A stretch of DNA of 64,000 nt, from positions 1-64,000 of the forward strand of contig NZ_RHHS01000048.1 of NCBI RefSeq assembly GCF_003710935.1, written 5' to 3'. Shown here one piece after another: positions 43,522-53,400 of the stretch. A program made the translations under genes and the position numbers. The stretch is from Brevibacillus gelatini (GTDB taxonomy: Bacteria > Bacillota > Bacilli > Brevibacillales > Brevibacillaceae). Each line of letters begins with the position of its first letter. Within the stretch, counting starts at the first letter, position 1. Below the pieces are notes generated by a model. The model was not told the DNA's origin. It saw only the letters and a program-made list of their open reading frames with translations, and did no database searches.

Positions 43522-45027
43522 TTATCTGGAAATCAACATTCCCAAATTGGCAATGGTTGCCTTAACGGTTTCAAGTGCCTCGACCGATTTTTTATTCCGC
43601 TCGGATTCCACTTCTACAATGGCCAAGACTTGTTGAGCAGCTGCAGAGGTCTCTTCTGTCACACTGGAGACGATATTCATTTCGTGCGCAATATCTGTTG
43701 TTTTGGTTTGGAAATTTTGTTGATGTTCAACGATCATTCCCATAATTTCATTAACTGCTTTGATAAAAGCAGACAACTGATCTACATTTGTGATGACTTG
43801 CTGCAGCAAGGCGTTGCTTTCTTTTTGCGCTGTCTCACTTCTTGCCACCTTCTCTTCGATTGCATCCGCCTGTTCCTTGAACTGTTTAATAATGACCTGG
43901 ATGTTTTCAGCGGATTTGTGGGATTGCTCCGCCAATTGCCTCACCTCATCCGCTACTACCGCGAAGCCTCTGCCGTGTTCGCCTGCACGCGCTGCTTCAA
44001 TCGCTGCGTTTAGAGCCAGTAAATTTGTTTGGGAAGCAATTCCTGTGATGAGGTTTACGATCTCATGGATCTGATTCGTTCGATCAGTCAATCCTTTCAC
44101 GACCTGTCCTGTCTCAAAAACCACCGTATTTAATTGGTTCATCGTCATTTCAAACGTTTCCAGCAAATTTTTGCTGTCCACTGCCAATTCATGGCTATCG
44201 GTAATACTCGTCGCAACTTTTGTAACATTTTCCAGTATACTTCCTGTTATTTGTTCCATCTGATTCAGCTTATCTGCTGAATCGACTACATTTTCTGCCT
44301 GGCTCTGCGCTCCGGCAGCGATTTCTTTAAAAGACAAACGCACCTCATCAGAAGTGTTCAAGGACATGACGAAATTGTCCTGGAGCGTTTTGAAATGCTT
44401 CTGGAGTTGGCCAATAGTCATGTTCAACATTTGTTGAGTACGCTCCAATTCATGTTGCCTCTTCTTTACTTCATTCTTCTCCTTTTCCACCGAATGGATA
44501 AGATATTGCCCCATTCTCGTTACTCCCCAAAGAATGATGACGGTTTCGATCAAGATCCCCATGGAAATATTCATCAGTTCGACAGGTCTATTCGGGAAAA
44601 ACGTTTCATGCCACACCGCATATCCGACATATACGAGTACGACTAATGAAGCTCCCGTAAACAAAATCAATCTACCGTTTAGATAAATAAGAGGGATTGC
44701 CAATGTAAAGTAGATCGTCTCAAACACATTCGGAGCAGCATTGAACAAAAGCAGGTTCAATACTCCGAACAGAATGATGAGTACGGAGAGAATGTACTTG
44801 AACGATTTTTCCAATGCTTTCACCAGCGATAAGCTGATTCCTGTAATCATAATGAGCAGCATGGAGCCAAAAAAGATGAGATTCGTTTGACTAAGGAATG
44901 GGAAGTTAGTCAAGACATTTGCCTCTGCAAAGGTCATCACTACAAAGATGACCAATAATACAAGGTTATTTTTCTGCCTGTCCCTTTCAAGATCATTGAG
45001 GAACGTATTCGCCAACCAAACTAACAT
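43522..45027 (-). CDS. methyl-accepting chemotaxis protein with 6-TM sensor
   Basis: 501 residues. About six hydrophobic helices fill residues 20-180 with almost no extracellular domain, followed by a coiled coil (about 185-230) and a signalling domain whose hairpin tip reads [20 protein letters not shown]. It signals to CheA. The multi-helix sensor suggests detection of membrane state or a small permeant ligand. GGAGGAG before the ATG. The upstream region holds a palindrome G-T-C-A-T-A-T-G-A-C near 45156-45165. Confidence 0.9.
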   Translation of the reverse strand: MLVWLANTFLNDLERDRQKNNLVLLVIFVVMTFAEANVLTNFPFLSQTNLIFFGSMLLIMITGISLSLVKALEKSFKYILSVLIILFGVLNLLLFNAAPNVFETIYFTLAIPLIYLNGRLILFTGASLVVLVYVGYAVWHETFFPNRPVELMNISMGILIETVIILWGVTRMGQYLIHSVEKEKNEVKKRQHELERTQQMLNMTIGQLQKHFKTLQDNFVMSLNTSDEVRLSFKEIAAGAQSQAENVVDSADKLNQMEQITGSILENVTKVATSITDSHELAVDSKNLLETFEMTMNQLNTVVFETGQVVKGLTDRTNQIHEIVNLITGIASQTNLLALNAAIEAARAGEHGRGFAVVADEVRQLAEQSHKSAENIQVIIKQFKEQADAIEEKVARSETAQKESNALLQQVITNVDQLSAFIKAVNEIMGMIVEHQQNFQTKTTDIAHEMNIVSSVTEETSAAAQQVLAIVEVESERNKKSVEALETVKATIANLGMLISR

Positions 45028-45161
45028 GGGAAAGCTCCTCCAGTCACAATGCCATGAATTCGATCGTTAAGCAATTTCCGTGCCTCCTCTTGATTGGTTA
45101 TGATTCACGCCATTCAATTTACTGACTGCATGTCATGACGGAAAGTGATATTTGTGTCATA

Positions 45162-45192
45162 TGACAAAAAATCACTAGGGAGCCTAGTGATT
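45162..45192 (-). terminator. terminator after the GerE-like gene
   Basis: Perfect AATCACTAGG / CCTAGTGATT stem with a 3-base loop. The minus strand continues with TTTTTG. Confidence 0.85.
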
Positions 45193-45200
45193 TCATCGGT

Positions 45201-45401
45201 TTAGACGATGCCATGTTCTTTTGCAAATGCAGTTGCTTCGTCCCTGCTTTGTACACCCAATTTTGCATAAATGCTGGAAATGTAGTTTCGGACGGTTCCT
45301 TCAGACAGGCTTAATTTTTGCGATATCTCCTTATAGCGCAACCCTTGTGTCAGGCATTTCAAGATTTGCAGTTCGCGCTCCTTTAAACTGTGCGATTTCA
45401 T
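45201..45401 (-). CDS. LuxR/GerE-type DNA-binding protein, 66 aa
   Basis: The whole protein is a LuxR-type helix-turn-helix (L-K-E-R-E-L-Q-I-L-K-C-L, Y-K-E-I-S-Q-K-L-S-L-S-E-G-T-V-R-N-Y-I-S-S-I-Y-A-K-L-G-V). It has no receiver or ligand domain, like the spore regulator GerE (74 residues). An in-frame stop lies 27 bases upstream of the ATG, so it is not the open tail of a larger frame. The ribosome site is weak. It could be a GerE paralogue or a remnant of a NarL-type regulator. Confidence 0.75.
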   Translation of the reverse strand: MKSHSLKERELQILKCLTQGLRYKEISQKLSLSEGTVRNYISSIYAKLGVQSRDEATAFAKEHGIV

Positions 45402-45570
45402 GGAATGGCCGGACTCAGAACTCTACAGATTGATACCGCTTTCATCCACTGCCTTTCATCAAAATGCTGATTTTTTTCCCAATCTACTATAGAATCGTGA
45501 ACTCAATATGAACTGTGACGCAAACAAAAAGACGCCCCCTGAGAGCGTCTTCCCCTAACTGTGTCTATGG

Positions 45571-46038
45571 TTATTTCCCTTCCACTTGCCCATCGATAAA
45601 GTCGCTTTTTTGGCTTTTGGCGTATGGGAATTCCTTCACTTTCCTGAAGACAATTTTCCATTGCTTCCCCTTTTTTCCGATGGGCAATGTAACGTGCTGA
45701 GTACCTACTGCTTTGGTGGTAAATTCAACTTCTACCTCTGCACTTTTATCATCCTTTACATCAACGGAAACAATGCGGAAATTCTCTATTTTTTCGTCCG
45801 AGTTCTCATTTTCCTTGTACGCCTGAATTTGTTCCTCTTCTGTTGCAAATCTAGGATCGTCTACCAGAGCCGCAGCCTCTTCGTATTTCTGGTTTGCCAA
45901 AAGATCAGCGAAGCTTTGAACGACTGCCTCCGCTTCTTTTTGAGGCTCTTCCTCAGCGCTGGAGATGCCGGAGAAAGTCCATCCGCCTGCAAGAACAGCA
46001 AGTACAAGCGCCGAGAAACCGATCCGCTTTTTGTTCAT
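45571..46038 (-). CDS. 155-aa exported protein, DUF4878-like
   Basis: Signal peptide (residues 1 to about 27, ending near S-S-A-E-E), then a single alpha+beta domain like the NTF2-fold lipoproteins of Bacilli (helices E-A-V-V-Q-S-F-A-D-L-L-A, then strands V-S-V-D-V-K-D-D-K-S-A-E-V-E-V-E-F). Start ATG at 46038 chosen because GGGAGG lies about eight bases upstream. Function unknown. Confidence 0.7.
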   Translation of the reverse strand: MNKKRIGFSALVLAVLAGGWTFSGISSAEEEPQKEAEAVVQSFADLLANQKYEEAAALVDDPRFATEEEQIQAYKENENSDEKIENFRIVSVDVKDDKSAEVEVEFTTKAVGTQHVTLPIGKKGKQWKIVFRKVKEFPYAKSQKSDFIDGQVEGK

Positions 46039-46353
46039 GTACATTCCTCCCAAAACGGCCGCTTTTAATACCATGCCAGCAAATACGCCAAATTCCGGTG
46101 AAGCTATCGTGAACGAATACGAAAATTCGTCCATCTATTCCTTTTCACCTACTTTTCACCGAATGAAAGACCCGCCACTCTCTGGCGGCCCCTTGAAGCA
46201 AGCGCTTTTTCTCCATCCTACATTTGTTCCAGAAAAAATTTCCATAATAAATCCCGAACTGCCTGTAAAAGATACATGTGGGTTCGATATTTAGAGTAAG
46301 GGGAACCCCTCTGGACCTTACAATCAACTCTAATCAATGCCGGGAGGACAGAC

Positions 46354-46872
46354 ATGGGAATTTTAAGCGGAAATCCACAAGACGAGCCAATGCATTACGG
46401 TGAAGTCTTTGGTGTTTGGAGTTACCTTACCGTAACCAAAGGATTGTTGGTAGGCTATCAAACACTCATTAACCACACTGGCGACAAGGACTTGAAAACG
46501 TTTCTGCAAGAGCTGACGCAAAATATGAAGCAGGAAATCGAGCAAATTGAAAACCTGCTGAAAGTGAATGGAGTTGCTTTGCCTCCTTCTCCACCAGAAC
46601 GTCCGACAGCGAATTTGGAAAGCATCCCTGTCGGTGCAAGGTTTAATGATCCGGAAATTGCAGCCAGTGTATCCTTGGATATTGCTGCCGGGTTAGTATC
46701 GTGCAGCCAGATTATCGGACAGTCCATTCGTGAGGATATTGGGACGATGTTTGAGCAATTCCATAAGGTGAAAGCAACGTACAGAGCGAGACTGTTACGT
46801 ATGAACAAAGAAAAGGCATGGCTGGTCCCTCCACCCCTTCATCTGCAAACACCCGAACTTGCCCATGTATAA
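46354..46872 (+). CDS. DUF3231 family protein
   Basis: 172 residues, a helical ferritin-like half bundle: M-H-Y-G-E-V-F-G-V-W-S-Y-L at the N-terminus, then a Pro-rich loop and F-N-D-P-E-I-A. DUF3231 proteins are common in spore-formers, often spore-associated, and lack a proven activity. GGGAGG before the ATG. Own terminator at 46886-46916. Confidence 0.85.
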   Translation: MGILSGNPQDEPMHYGEVFGVWSYLTVTKGLLVGYQTLINHTGDKDLKTFLQELTQNMKQEIEQIENLLKVNGVALPPSPPERPTANLESIPVGARFNDPEIAASVSLDIAAGLVSCSQIIGQSIREDIGTMFEQFHKVKATYRARLLRMNKEKAWLVPPPLHLQTPELAHV

Positions 46873-46885
46873 AGATGTTCAAGAC

Positions 46886-46916
46886 GGCTACCCTAAGCTT
46901 CGGGTGGCCTTTTTTC
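46886..46916 (+). terminator. Rho-independent terminator
   Basis: GGC-ACCC / GGGT-GCC stem followed by TTTTTTCTTTT. The next 300 bases (46917-47213) show no convincing gene. Confidence 0.75.
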
Positions 46917-47213
46917 TTTTTCCATATTGAGCATTTTGTTCTCTGGAAGTCTGCATCCTGACCATGTGACCATGCCAGCGACAACGTAGTGCCACAAAAA
47001 CATTTCGGTCTAGTTCCTCGGATTCCGTTTTCCGAATGGCTTTCAATGACGCAAGAAAGTGAGCAAACACACATTTTGCAGTAATTCCATATCTGTCCTA
47101 TTCACCCCAAGAACGCAAATCATATCCTATCTGGAATCTGGAAAGTCGGACACTCTGGCTAACCTGTTCAGACACCTATGCTTGAAACTGCTTGGCGAAT
47201 AGGAGTTGAGAAG

Positions 47214-48035
47214 TTGGCACGTTCAGCGAAAAGCATCTTCCACAGCTCTGTTAAAATCGACGTCCTGATTCCAGCTATTGAGAAAGACCTTGGCACTCTT
47301 CCTTATGTCATTGACAGTATCCGTAAGCAAGTGAAGCATCCCATCGGCAAGATCATGGTTGTATCGCCACCAAGCAAACGAATCCAGGCTCTTTGCCGAC
47401 GGAAAAACTGCACTTTCATCAACGAAAGACGCGTCCTGCCGATTAGCAAAAAAGACATTCACTATCAAACCAAGCGCACCAATCGCTCAGGCTGGCTGCT
47501 CCAACAATTGTTGAAGCTGGCAGGAGGAAGCTTGACCAAGCAACGATATTATCTTGTGATTGACGCCGATACCATTCTCATTCGCCCTCACGTCTTTCTT
47601 TTCAACGGGAAAACCGTTTTTTACTGCCGGAACTGGAGTCGTCCCGAGTATTTTCGCACCTACAGGAAATTACTGGGGACCAGGCCAACCGCCTCGCGCT
47701 CTTTCGTTGCCCACTATATGCTGTTCGACAAATCCAAGCTCTCCCGACTGAAGCGTAAAATCGAAGCCATGCATAAGACCAGGTGGTACTGGGCCATTAT
47801 CAAAAAGACCAACAAACAGAGTTATGCCGGCTTCTCCGAGTTCGAAACTTACGGGAACTTTGTGAAAGCGCACTATCCTGGTCAACTGGTGGTGAAAAGT
47901 GCGCTTAACAAAAGTCTTTGTTCAAGACCGGCTTCACTTACACGTAGGCGGATGATTAGACTGGCTCAGAGATACAGGTCTATCTCTTTTCATAAACGTA
48001 GATGGTATATTCGGAAGAAGAGAGGGAGGAAATGA
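47214..48035 (+). CDS. DUF6492-like glycosyltransferase
   Basis: 273 residues. The N-terminus reads I-D-V-L-I-P-A-I-E-K-D-L, the first strand of a GT-A fold. A D-x-D motif appears in V-I-D-A-D-T, and there are clusters of Arg/Lys near the C-terminus. TTG at 47214 is preferred, with AGGAG eight bases upstream. The ATG at 47178 has no ribosome site. Substrate unknown, perhaps a cell-surface polymer. Cytosolic, no membrane helix. Confidence 0.7.
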   Translation: MARSAKSIFHSSVKIDVLIPAIEKDLGTLPYVIDSIRKQVKHPIGKIMVVSPPSKRIQALCRRKNCTFINERRVLPISKKDIHYQTKRTNRSGWLLQQLLKLAGGSLTKQRYYLVIDADTILIRPHVFLFNGKTVFYCRNWSRPEYFRTYRKLLGTRPTASRSFVAHYMLFDKSKLSRLKRKIEAMHKTRWYWAIIKKTNKQSYAGFSEFETYGNFVKAHYPGQLVVKSALNKSLCSRPASLTRRRMIRLAQRYRSISFHKRRWYIRKKRGRK

Positions 48036-48188
48036 AGGGTTGGCGCGTCTAACTGCGCAGGTTTAGCTTTGGCCAGATGTGACATAATATTGAAAATAGC
48101 AAAAACAAACACACACCTCCTTTACAACTACCAATTTTAGGTATAAATTACAGTTGTTAGTATAAATTCAAAGGAGGTCGAGTTTTTT

Positions 48189-48563
48189 ATGCTAAAAAAA
48201 AGTATAGTATCGAGTTTGGGTGTTTTCTTAATTACGGTGTCTCTCACACATCCAACTCAAGCTGCAGAAGTTAATCAAACGCTTTCAAAAGTGTCCGATC
48301 AAAGCATCTCCTCCCACGCATCCCTCAATCAAGCCCAGGCCACTAGTTCCAGCTACGGATCAAAAATGTGGATTAGGAACAATCAAATCGTACCGCAAGG
48401 ATGGGTCATTACAGACAGTTCGGCTGATAGATTTGAAATCACCAGTATTATGGGTGCGAAAAAAGGTGCGAAACTTTGGATCAGGTATAATCAAGTTATT
48501 CCGGCTGGATGGGTTGTTACCGATCGCTTTAATACCCTCATCCAAATCACTTTCCTTGGGTAG
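48189..48563 (+). CDS. 124-aa secreted protein with tandem WIR...GWV repeat
   Basis: Signal peptide (residues 1-25, cleavage after T-Q-A-A), Ser/Gln-rich linker, then two copies of a ~27-residue unit: K-M-W-I-R-N-N-Q-I-V-P-Q-G-W-V-I-T-D and K-L-W-I-R-Y-N-Q-V-I-P-A-G-W-V-V-T-D (about residues 59-86 and 94-121). AAAGGAGG upstream. The unit is not one I recognise. It may bind the cell surface or a carbohydrate. Confidence 0.75.
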   Translation: MLKKSIVSSLGVFLITVSLTHPTQAAEVNQTLSKVSDQSISSHASLNQAQATSSSYGSKMWIRNNQIVPQGWVITDSSADRFEITSIMGAKKGAKLWIRYNQVIPAGWVVTDRFNTLIQITFLG

Positions 48564-48779
48564 TGGCGCTGGATAGGGATAATCCGCTCTCTTAGTGAAA
48601 TGACTGACGTTGAGTGTTGAGATAAGAACAACCTCTTTCATTTTTCCTGACCATAAATCTAGTATTTCTTCTCCATGACTTGCCTCCTTTGCGTTTGAAA
48701 ATAAAAGGGCGCCAGAACGAACCACCCAAGTGGAATATCTGGCGCCCTCTCGCATCGTAATGGACGTCCTCGATTGTCT

Positions 48780-49159
48780 CGGTAGCGCTGAACGCCAAAA
48801 ATCCCCTTCTTTCACGTCGTGGCTGTTAACCTTGACCTGCTTTGTGGCAACGCACCGCTCGACTTTGGCGGAAACTGTCTCTGCAACTGCGCGGACTGGT
48901 AGCCAAGGTGTGCCGATCTTGAGGTATGTTGGCGTTTACTTTTACAGGTTTGCTGCTCACGTACTCCGTCGTCGGCATGGATACGCTGCTGGCTGGCCCT
49001 GTGCCTTTTATCCCAAAAAGGTTATTAGCCTTGACAGTCAACCCGCTTTAGCCCTCTCCAGAATGCCTGGGCGATAGTCAACGAGGCAGGGACGCGCGTT
49101 GTGCGTATGTCTGCAACAGCTGCCGGAGTTATTTTGGCGATAACCTCCTGTTGAGTCAT
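48780..49159 (-). pseudogene. decayed phage endolysin (glucosaminidase plus stalk domain)
   Basis: Pieces of one protein lie in different frames. From 49159: M-T-Q-Q-E-V-I-A-K-I-T-P-A-A-V-A-D, then A-S-L-T-I-A-Q-A. After two one-base shifts near 49045 and 49065 it continues L-T-V-K-A-N-N-L-F-G-I-K-G-T-G-P. After another shift it continues W-L-P-V-R-A-V-A-E-T-V-S-A-K-V-E, a copper-amine-oxidase-N-like stalk. The order matches Brevibacillus-type phage lysozymes (glucosaminidase family). At least three frameshifts make it non-functional. Confidence 0.8.
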
Positions 49160-49161
49160 GT

Positions 49162-49488
49162 TTACGCACTCTCCCTTTCGCCGTTGCCTGCCGCCAAAGT
49201 TGGTGCATAAGGCTCTCCACACTCGCAGCCAGACCATTGACCGTACTGTTTCGGAAGTTTACTCATTTGGGGATGAAGCTGGTTATACTTGCCCTGAATC
49301 TCATTGAGTTTTCTCTCGTACAACCGTAGCGCGACAAAGAAGTTTCGTGGATTATATGACGTCCGATCCCTTACCTCCGCAATCCACTGCGCGAGGATTT
49401 CCATGAGGCCTTCGTCGTCTCCCCGTTCTGCCGCAGCCTCCCAAATACCCTCCCCGCCATGTGCTGCGATCTTGATGTCGACCTTGAG
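49162..49488 (-). pseudogene. phage-related gene remnant upstream of the endolysin
   Basis: An open frame without a good start runs from after a TAA at 49489-49491 to 49162, where its stop overlaps the endolysin ATG. It includes E-I-L-A-Q-W-I-A-E-V-R-D-R-T-S-Y-N-P-R-N-F-F-V-A. The only ATG (49404) lacks a proper ribosome site, and the protein-like sequence continues upstream of it, so the 5' end seems lost. Function unknown. Confidence 0.5.
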
Positions 49489-49530
49489 TTACCTGTCTTT
49501 GAAAATATCTTTGTCACATCGATGCTCGCT

Positions 49531-49613
49531 TTAATCGTCCGCTTTTATCTGGTCAAGCACTTCATCCAGCCTTACATTCTTGGCTTCATTTTTGTAAAAC
49601 CCGACTTTTTCAT
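49531..49613 (-). pseudogene. frameshifted small phage-type ORF
   Basis: A ribosome site (GGAGTG) and ATG at 49613 begin a frame that stops after 13 codons. One extra A in the ATG-AAAAA run would open a continuous frame ending V-G-F-Y-K-N-E-A-K-N-V-R-L-D-E-V-L-D-Q-I-K-A-D-D. It is probably another decayed gene of the same phage remnant. Confidence 0.45.
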
Positions 49614-49788
49614 GATTTCACTCCTTATTTATCATATCGTGTGTTTTGTTAAGAACGACCTATCCCACTGCGGCGACATTCCTAACGTTGTTTTTTACGT
49701 CTGTGTTCCGTACATGAGAACAATCGTCCAGTCAAAGGGAAATTCCGTGAATACCCTACCTTAGATCATCATAAGGAGCTGATCTCAC

Positions 49789-50058
49789 TTGAAAAAGAAA
49801 AAATCCAAGTCAAAGCGATTCAAGAAAGTAAATGGTCGATTGGTTGAATTTCGTTATCCTAGCTTCCAAGATTGTATGACTGAATGTATGCGTGTAAGTC
49901 CGCCTCAAGAAAATGGCACCATGTGTGAAACGATATGTATGCCTTATCGGAGACCAGAATATATAGTTGATGAACAGTGTTACTCTCGTTGCCGTCAGTA
50001 CGAATCTCACAGGTATTGTGATACAATTTGTGCACAGCCCCTGGATGTTTATCCTTAA
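49789..50058 (+). CDS. 89-aa protein with four CX3C motifs
   Basis: TTG start at 49789 with AAGGAG ten bases upstream. The N-terminus is lysine-rich (eight Lys and Arg in the first ten residues). The rest has exactly eight cysteines arranged as four C-x3-C pairs (29/33, 46/50, 64/68, 77/81), a spacing that suggests two helical hairpins held by disulfides or metal. No signal peptide. I do not know the family. A terminator follows at 50140-50166. Confidence 0.65.
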   Translation: MKKKKSKSKRFKKVNGRLVEFRYPSFQDCMTECMRVSPPQENGTMCETICMPYRRPEYIVDEQCYSRCRQYESHRYCDTICAQPLDVYP

Positions 50059-50139
50059 AAATGTGGGGGTGTAAGAGCGTCGTCCACAAGAACGACATAT
50101 ACCTCGTTTCGCAGTATGCACTTATTCCAACTTCGGCGA

Positions 50140-50166
50140 CCTGTCATCCTGCGGTGACGGGTTTTT
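50140..50166 (+). terminator. terminator of the CX3C-protein gene
   Basis: CCTGTCA / TGACGGG stem (one wobble) followed by TTTTT. Confidence 0.75.
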
Positions 50167-50180
50167 GCTATACAATCAAA

Positions 50181-50204
50181 AAACCCTTGATTTCTCAAGG
50201 GTTT
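50181..50204. terminator. hairpin beside the tRNA fragment
   Basis: Perfect AAACCCTTGA / TCAAGGGTTT stem with a 4-base loop, 15 bases past the 3' end of the tRNA-Val fragment. On the minus strand it would have served as the terminator of the intact tRNA gene. Confidence 0.6.
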
Positions 50205-50218
50205 CAGCTTCTTATGTA

Positions 50219-50262
50219 TGGTGATCCGGACTGGGTTCGAACCAGCGACCCCCACCCTGTCA
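50219..50262 (-). other. attachment site: 3' half of tRNA-Val (GAC)
   Basis: Minus strand carries the anticodon loop TTGACAG, stem GGTGG, variable loop GGGTC, T-arm GCTGG-TTCGAAC-CCAGT, acceptor CCGGATC, discriminator A and CCA. The 5' half (acceptor, D-arm and CCACC) is absent, and homology stops at the anticodon loop, the usual crossover point of tyrosine recombinases. It marks the left end of an island that extends rightward beyond the window. Confidence 0.85.
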
Positions 50263-50263
50263 A

Positions 50264-50400
50264 GATCAAATGGCCAATTTCCCACAATTTCCTAAAATAG
50301 CCGAAAACCCACTCGTATCAAGGGTTCTCGGCTATTTTCACTTTACATTTTGAACCGTAATTTCCGGTAATTATTTTGGGTTCTTGACCAAATTATTGAC
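50264..50400. repeat. island-end repeat, copy A
   Basis: Direct repeat partner of 55238-55370, same orientation. Shared blocks include GATCAAAT, CCGAAAACC, TCGTATCAAGGGTTC, GGCTATTTT, ACCGTAATTTCCGG and a TT-rich end with ATTGAC. Copy A contains a strong hairpin (AAAATAGCCGAAAACCC with GGGTTCTCGGCTATTTT, 50294-50338) that also terminates the 1255-residue gene. It directly abuts the tRNA fragment. Confidence 0.8.
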
Positions 50401-50404
50401 CAGT

Positions 50405-53400
50405 TTACTCATATTCTAGCTCAGCCCTGATATCTTCACTTCTAGCTTCTGCTTCATATTTTTCTGCTACTCTTCTCAAAATTGAAGCTGTTCTGATCCA
50501 TTTGCTCTCAAGTGTATGGGCGTAATCGTAATACTTGCTCGCTAATTCTCTTTCTTGCAGCCCCCCTTCTCCAATTGATTTCGTAAATACCCCCCTTTTG
50601 TTGTATATTCCTATTTCAATGCTTCTTTCAATATCCGAGTTTTGCATCTGTTCAATTAGTTCTCTAACCGCTTGGTGAGGCCAAATCCCATCTTTATCTA
50701 TAGGAGCATAAGCTAAAATTCTTCCAATTGCCGAATCTGCATACTTCCTACGACCTAACTGAGTACATCTTTCCCTTGCTTCTTTGACCCATTGACATAA
50801 GAAGTCGTAATCTATTGAATTGTCATCTCCTAAACCCGGAACTTGCTTCCAAGATTTAATTAAATCATAAGCAAGCTTTGCTCGTATTGTAATAAATTCA
50901 TCCGGTGGTAATTCCTCTTCTTGTGTGGTGTCTCCTTCTGGTTTATAAATAGCTTCAATAACTTCAGCGAAAAATGCTGGATCTTTCGAAAGTTTTTTAT
51001 GCAAACTACGTGGTTGCCTATTGCTGTGAGTAAGGAAGGGCAAATACAACCACTCGAACTTAGAAATAATATCTTCATCAGTATGGAGAGCAGTCAAATA
51101 ATTTAACAACTCTGCTAGATGGTAATCAAAACTGTTTTTTATCATCAACCAGTCTTGGGAATTCGGCTCTTGGGTAAGAATCTCCTCAAGAATTTTATTA
51201 ATTATGTCTGCAGATAAATTTACACTGGGGTCTTTCAGATCAAGCATAGAAATAACGAAAAATGCTGCACATGGACGTCCATACTGAAGAAATTGATTTA
51301 CAGCAATCTCAAACTCAGATTCGTTTGCCCTCATTGTTGTCGGTAGCTTGAGCCAATACTCCCCTTTTATTGATAACCCGCTGTTTTCTACCAAATCCCA
51401 AGTCCGTTTTGTAAAAGGCAAATAACGTAAAAACTCTGCCTTTTGAAGATCGTTCCACACATCTGCCGTATTTATTAATACATTCTCAACCCATGTCCAC
51501 CCTTGCTCTTGAAAAAGTGCCCAAACTAAACCAGATGCTAATTCTGATTTATGTTTCTGCTCTGAACCAAGTAAGCTGTTTAACAGACTAAGTACTTCTG
51601 TTTGAACAATTACATTTTTCCCGGCTATGAATCCAAGAAGTGAAGGACGTTCCACATATTCAGATAGTTTAATAATGAAATAAACATCATTCCGTTCCAA
51701 GATGTCATGAATCGCTTTTAACTGAATCTCTTTAATGGCTTCCTGTTCCATTTCCCAATCTTTATTTACGCAATCAGGATGATTAGGATGCCAAGAAAAA
51801 AGCCAACCGTATTTTGAAACATCGTCAGCAGGTTCAAATTTTAAATATAGATTATATAGTTTATTAGTAATCTCAGGTGCTAATGCCCATTTAGCATCAG
51901 AAAATTCCCTATGACGTGCTACTTTTTCTCTAATAGCATCCCAAATCTGTTTTTGTAAATTGCTGTCCAATTCGGTTGGATCTAGCTGTGATAACTTGAC
52001 GATTACTTGGTTACAAAACTCCTCTGGAAGAGAATCAATATTCTCAATAATATCAACCCATCTCGATGTTCTATAGTCAACATGGGTGATTAACTTTTCA
52101 CATATCTTATATGTGCACTCCTGACATTCCCCTTTTGTGACTTTATATTCAAAACCATTCGCCCATTCTTTCCACTCTGGTCTTCGTGTACCCCAAGCAA
52201 TTTCGTGGATGGAGGGGAGTAAGTTGCAAAGAAGTTTCCACGCTGTATCTGGCTCGTACCGAAGAAGTGCGTCTATCACTTCAAAACGCTTCGATAGAGA
52301 TGCGGTTGTCGAGGGATGCCAACACAAGAATATTTCCTTTAAGCTGCGAAAAGGTCGATTAGAATAAGTACCACCGGGATCTATAGTATCTAATTTCGCT
52401 AATAATAGTGAAACCTTCCCCAGGTAAACAGGATTCCAGGCACATGTTTCTAGAGCCCAAAGCAGCCCACTCTGCGTACATCCACCCCAAGTTGTTTCTT
52501 GTCTAAAGATTTCGTGCATATTAAAGGTATCACTATTAATAGATTCTTCTAAACAATGTAAGAAGGCTTCTGGGTCAGCTTCCGCAAGAATTGGTAACAC
52601 ATCAGAAACAGAAGCCCAAAACTTCCAGTCATTTGCTTTTCTAAAAAGCTCCCAAGCTATTCCTCTAACCCTTTCCCCAAAAGAAGCCTCTATTCCTGAA
52701 GACGCTAAGAGAGCTAAAGTTTCACTCAAACCCTTTCGGAGATAACTTGAATGAGGTAGGACTTTATTATATATAGAAGCCATGAACCTTTCTTCTTTTT
52801 CAAGATCATAACTTGGATCAACCTCGCCTAATACCTCAAGTACAACTTCCCTCAGGCGAATGATATCATCCGATTCTATATATTTCGAAAGGAGCTTCCA
52901 TGAGTCTTCTCTAGACGTTAGTTGACATATTTCACCGATTTTCTTTACAGGTGCATCAGGTTCATTAGCCCAACGTATGAAGGATTCCATTACTTCGTCA
53001 TATGGCCTTCGAGCCAGATGGGCAATTATTTTTCGATCCTCCATGTTACTATTATTCCATGCCCCTCCAAGTAGAAAAGGAATCAACGCCCTGGCTTCTC
53101 CTGGTCTAGCCCACAACGGTGTATTTAATTCTGGAACAACTGATAGTAACCTACGTAATACCGATATTGAGCCTTTAGATTTCATAGCAAGAACTCTAGA
53201 TTCAGCTTCTGAAAAGCCCGTTTGAACTAACGCTTGTTCTAAAGTCTTTCTATTAAAGGGAGGCAAAATTAATGAAGTAGAAGTTGTACTGGTGTCCCGA
53301 CCTAAAGGTACATAAACATGGTGACCTTTCTGAATAGCTATACCAACGGATGGAGCATCAGAAAACATTGGGATCAAGATAAGCTGATCATTATTTGCAA

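Noticed and set aside
46888..47070. 60-codon minus-strand frame after the DUF3231 gene
   Set aside because: No ribosome site, overlaps the terminator end, and no recognisable motif.
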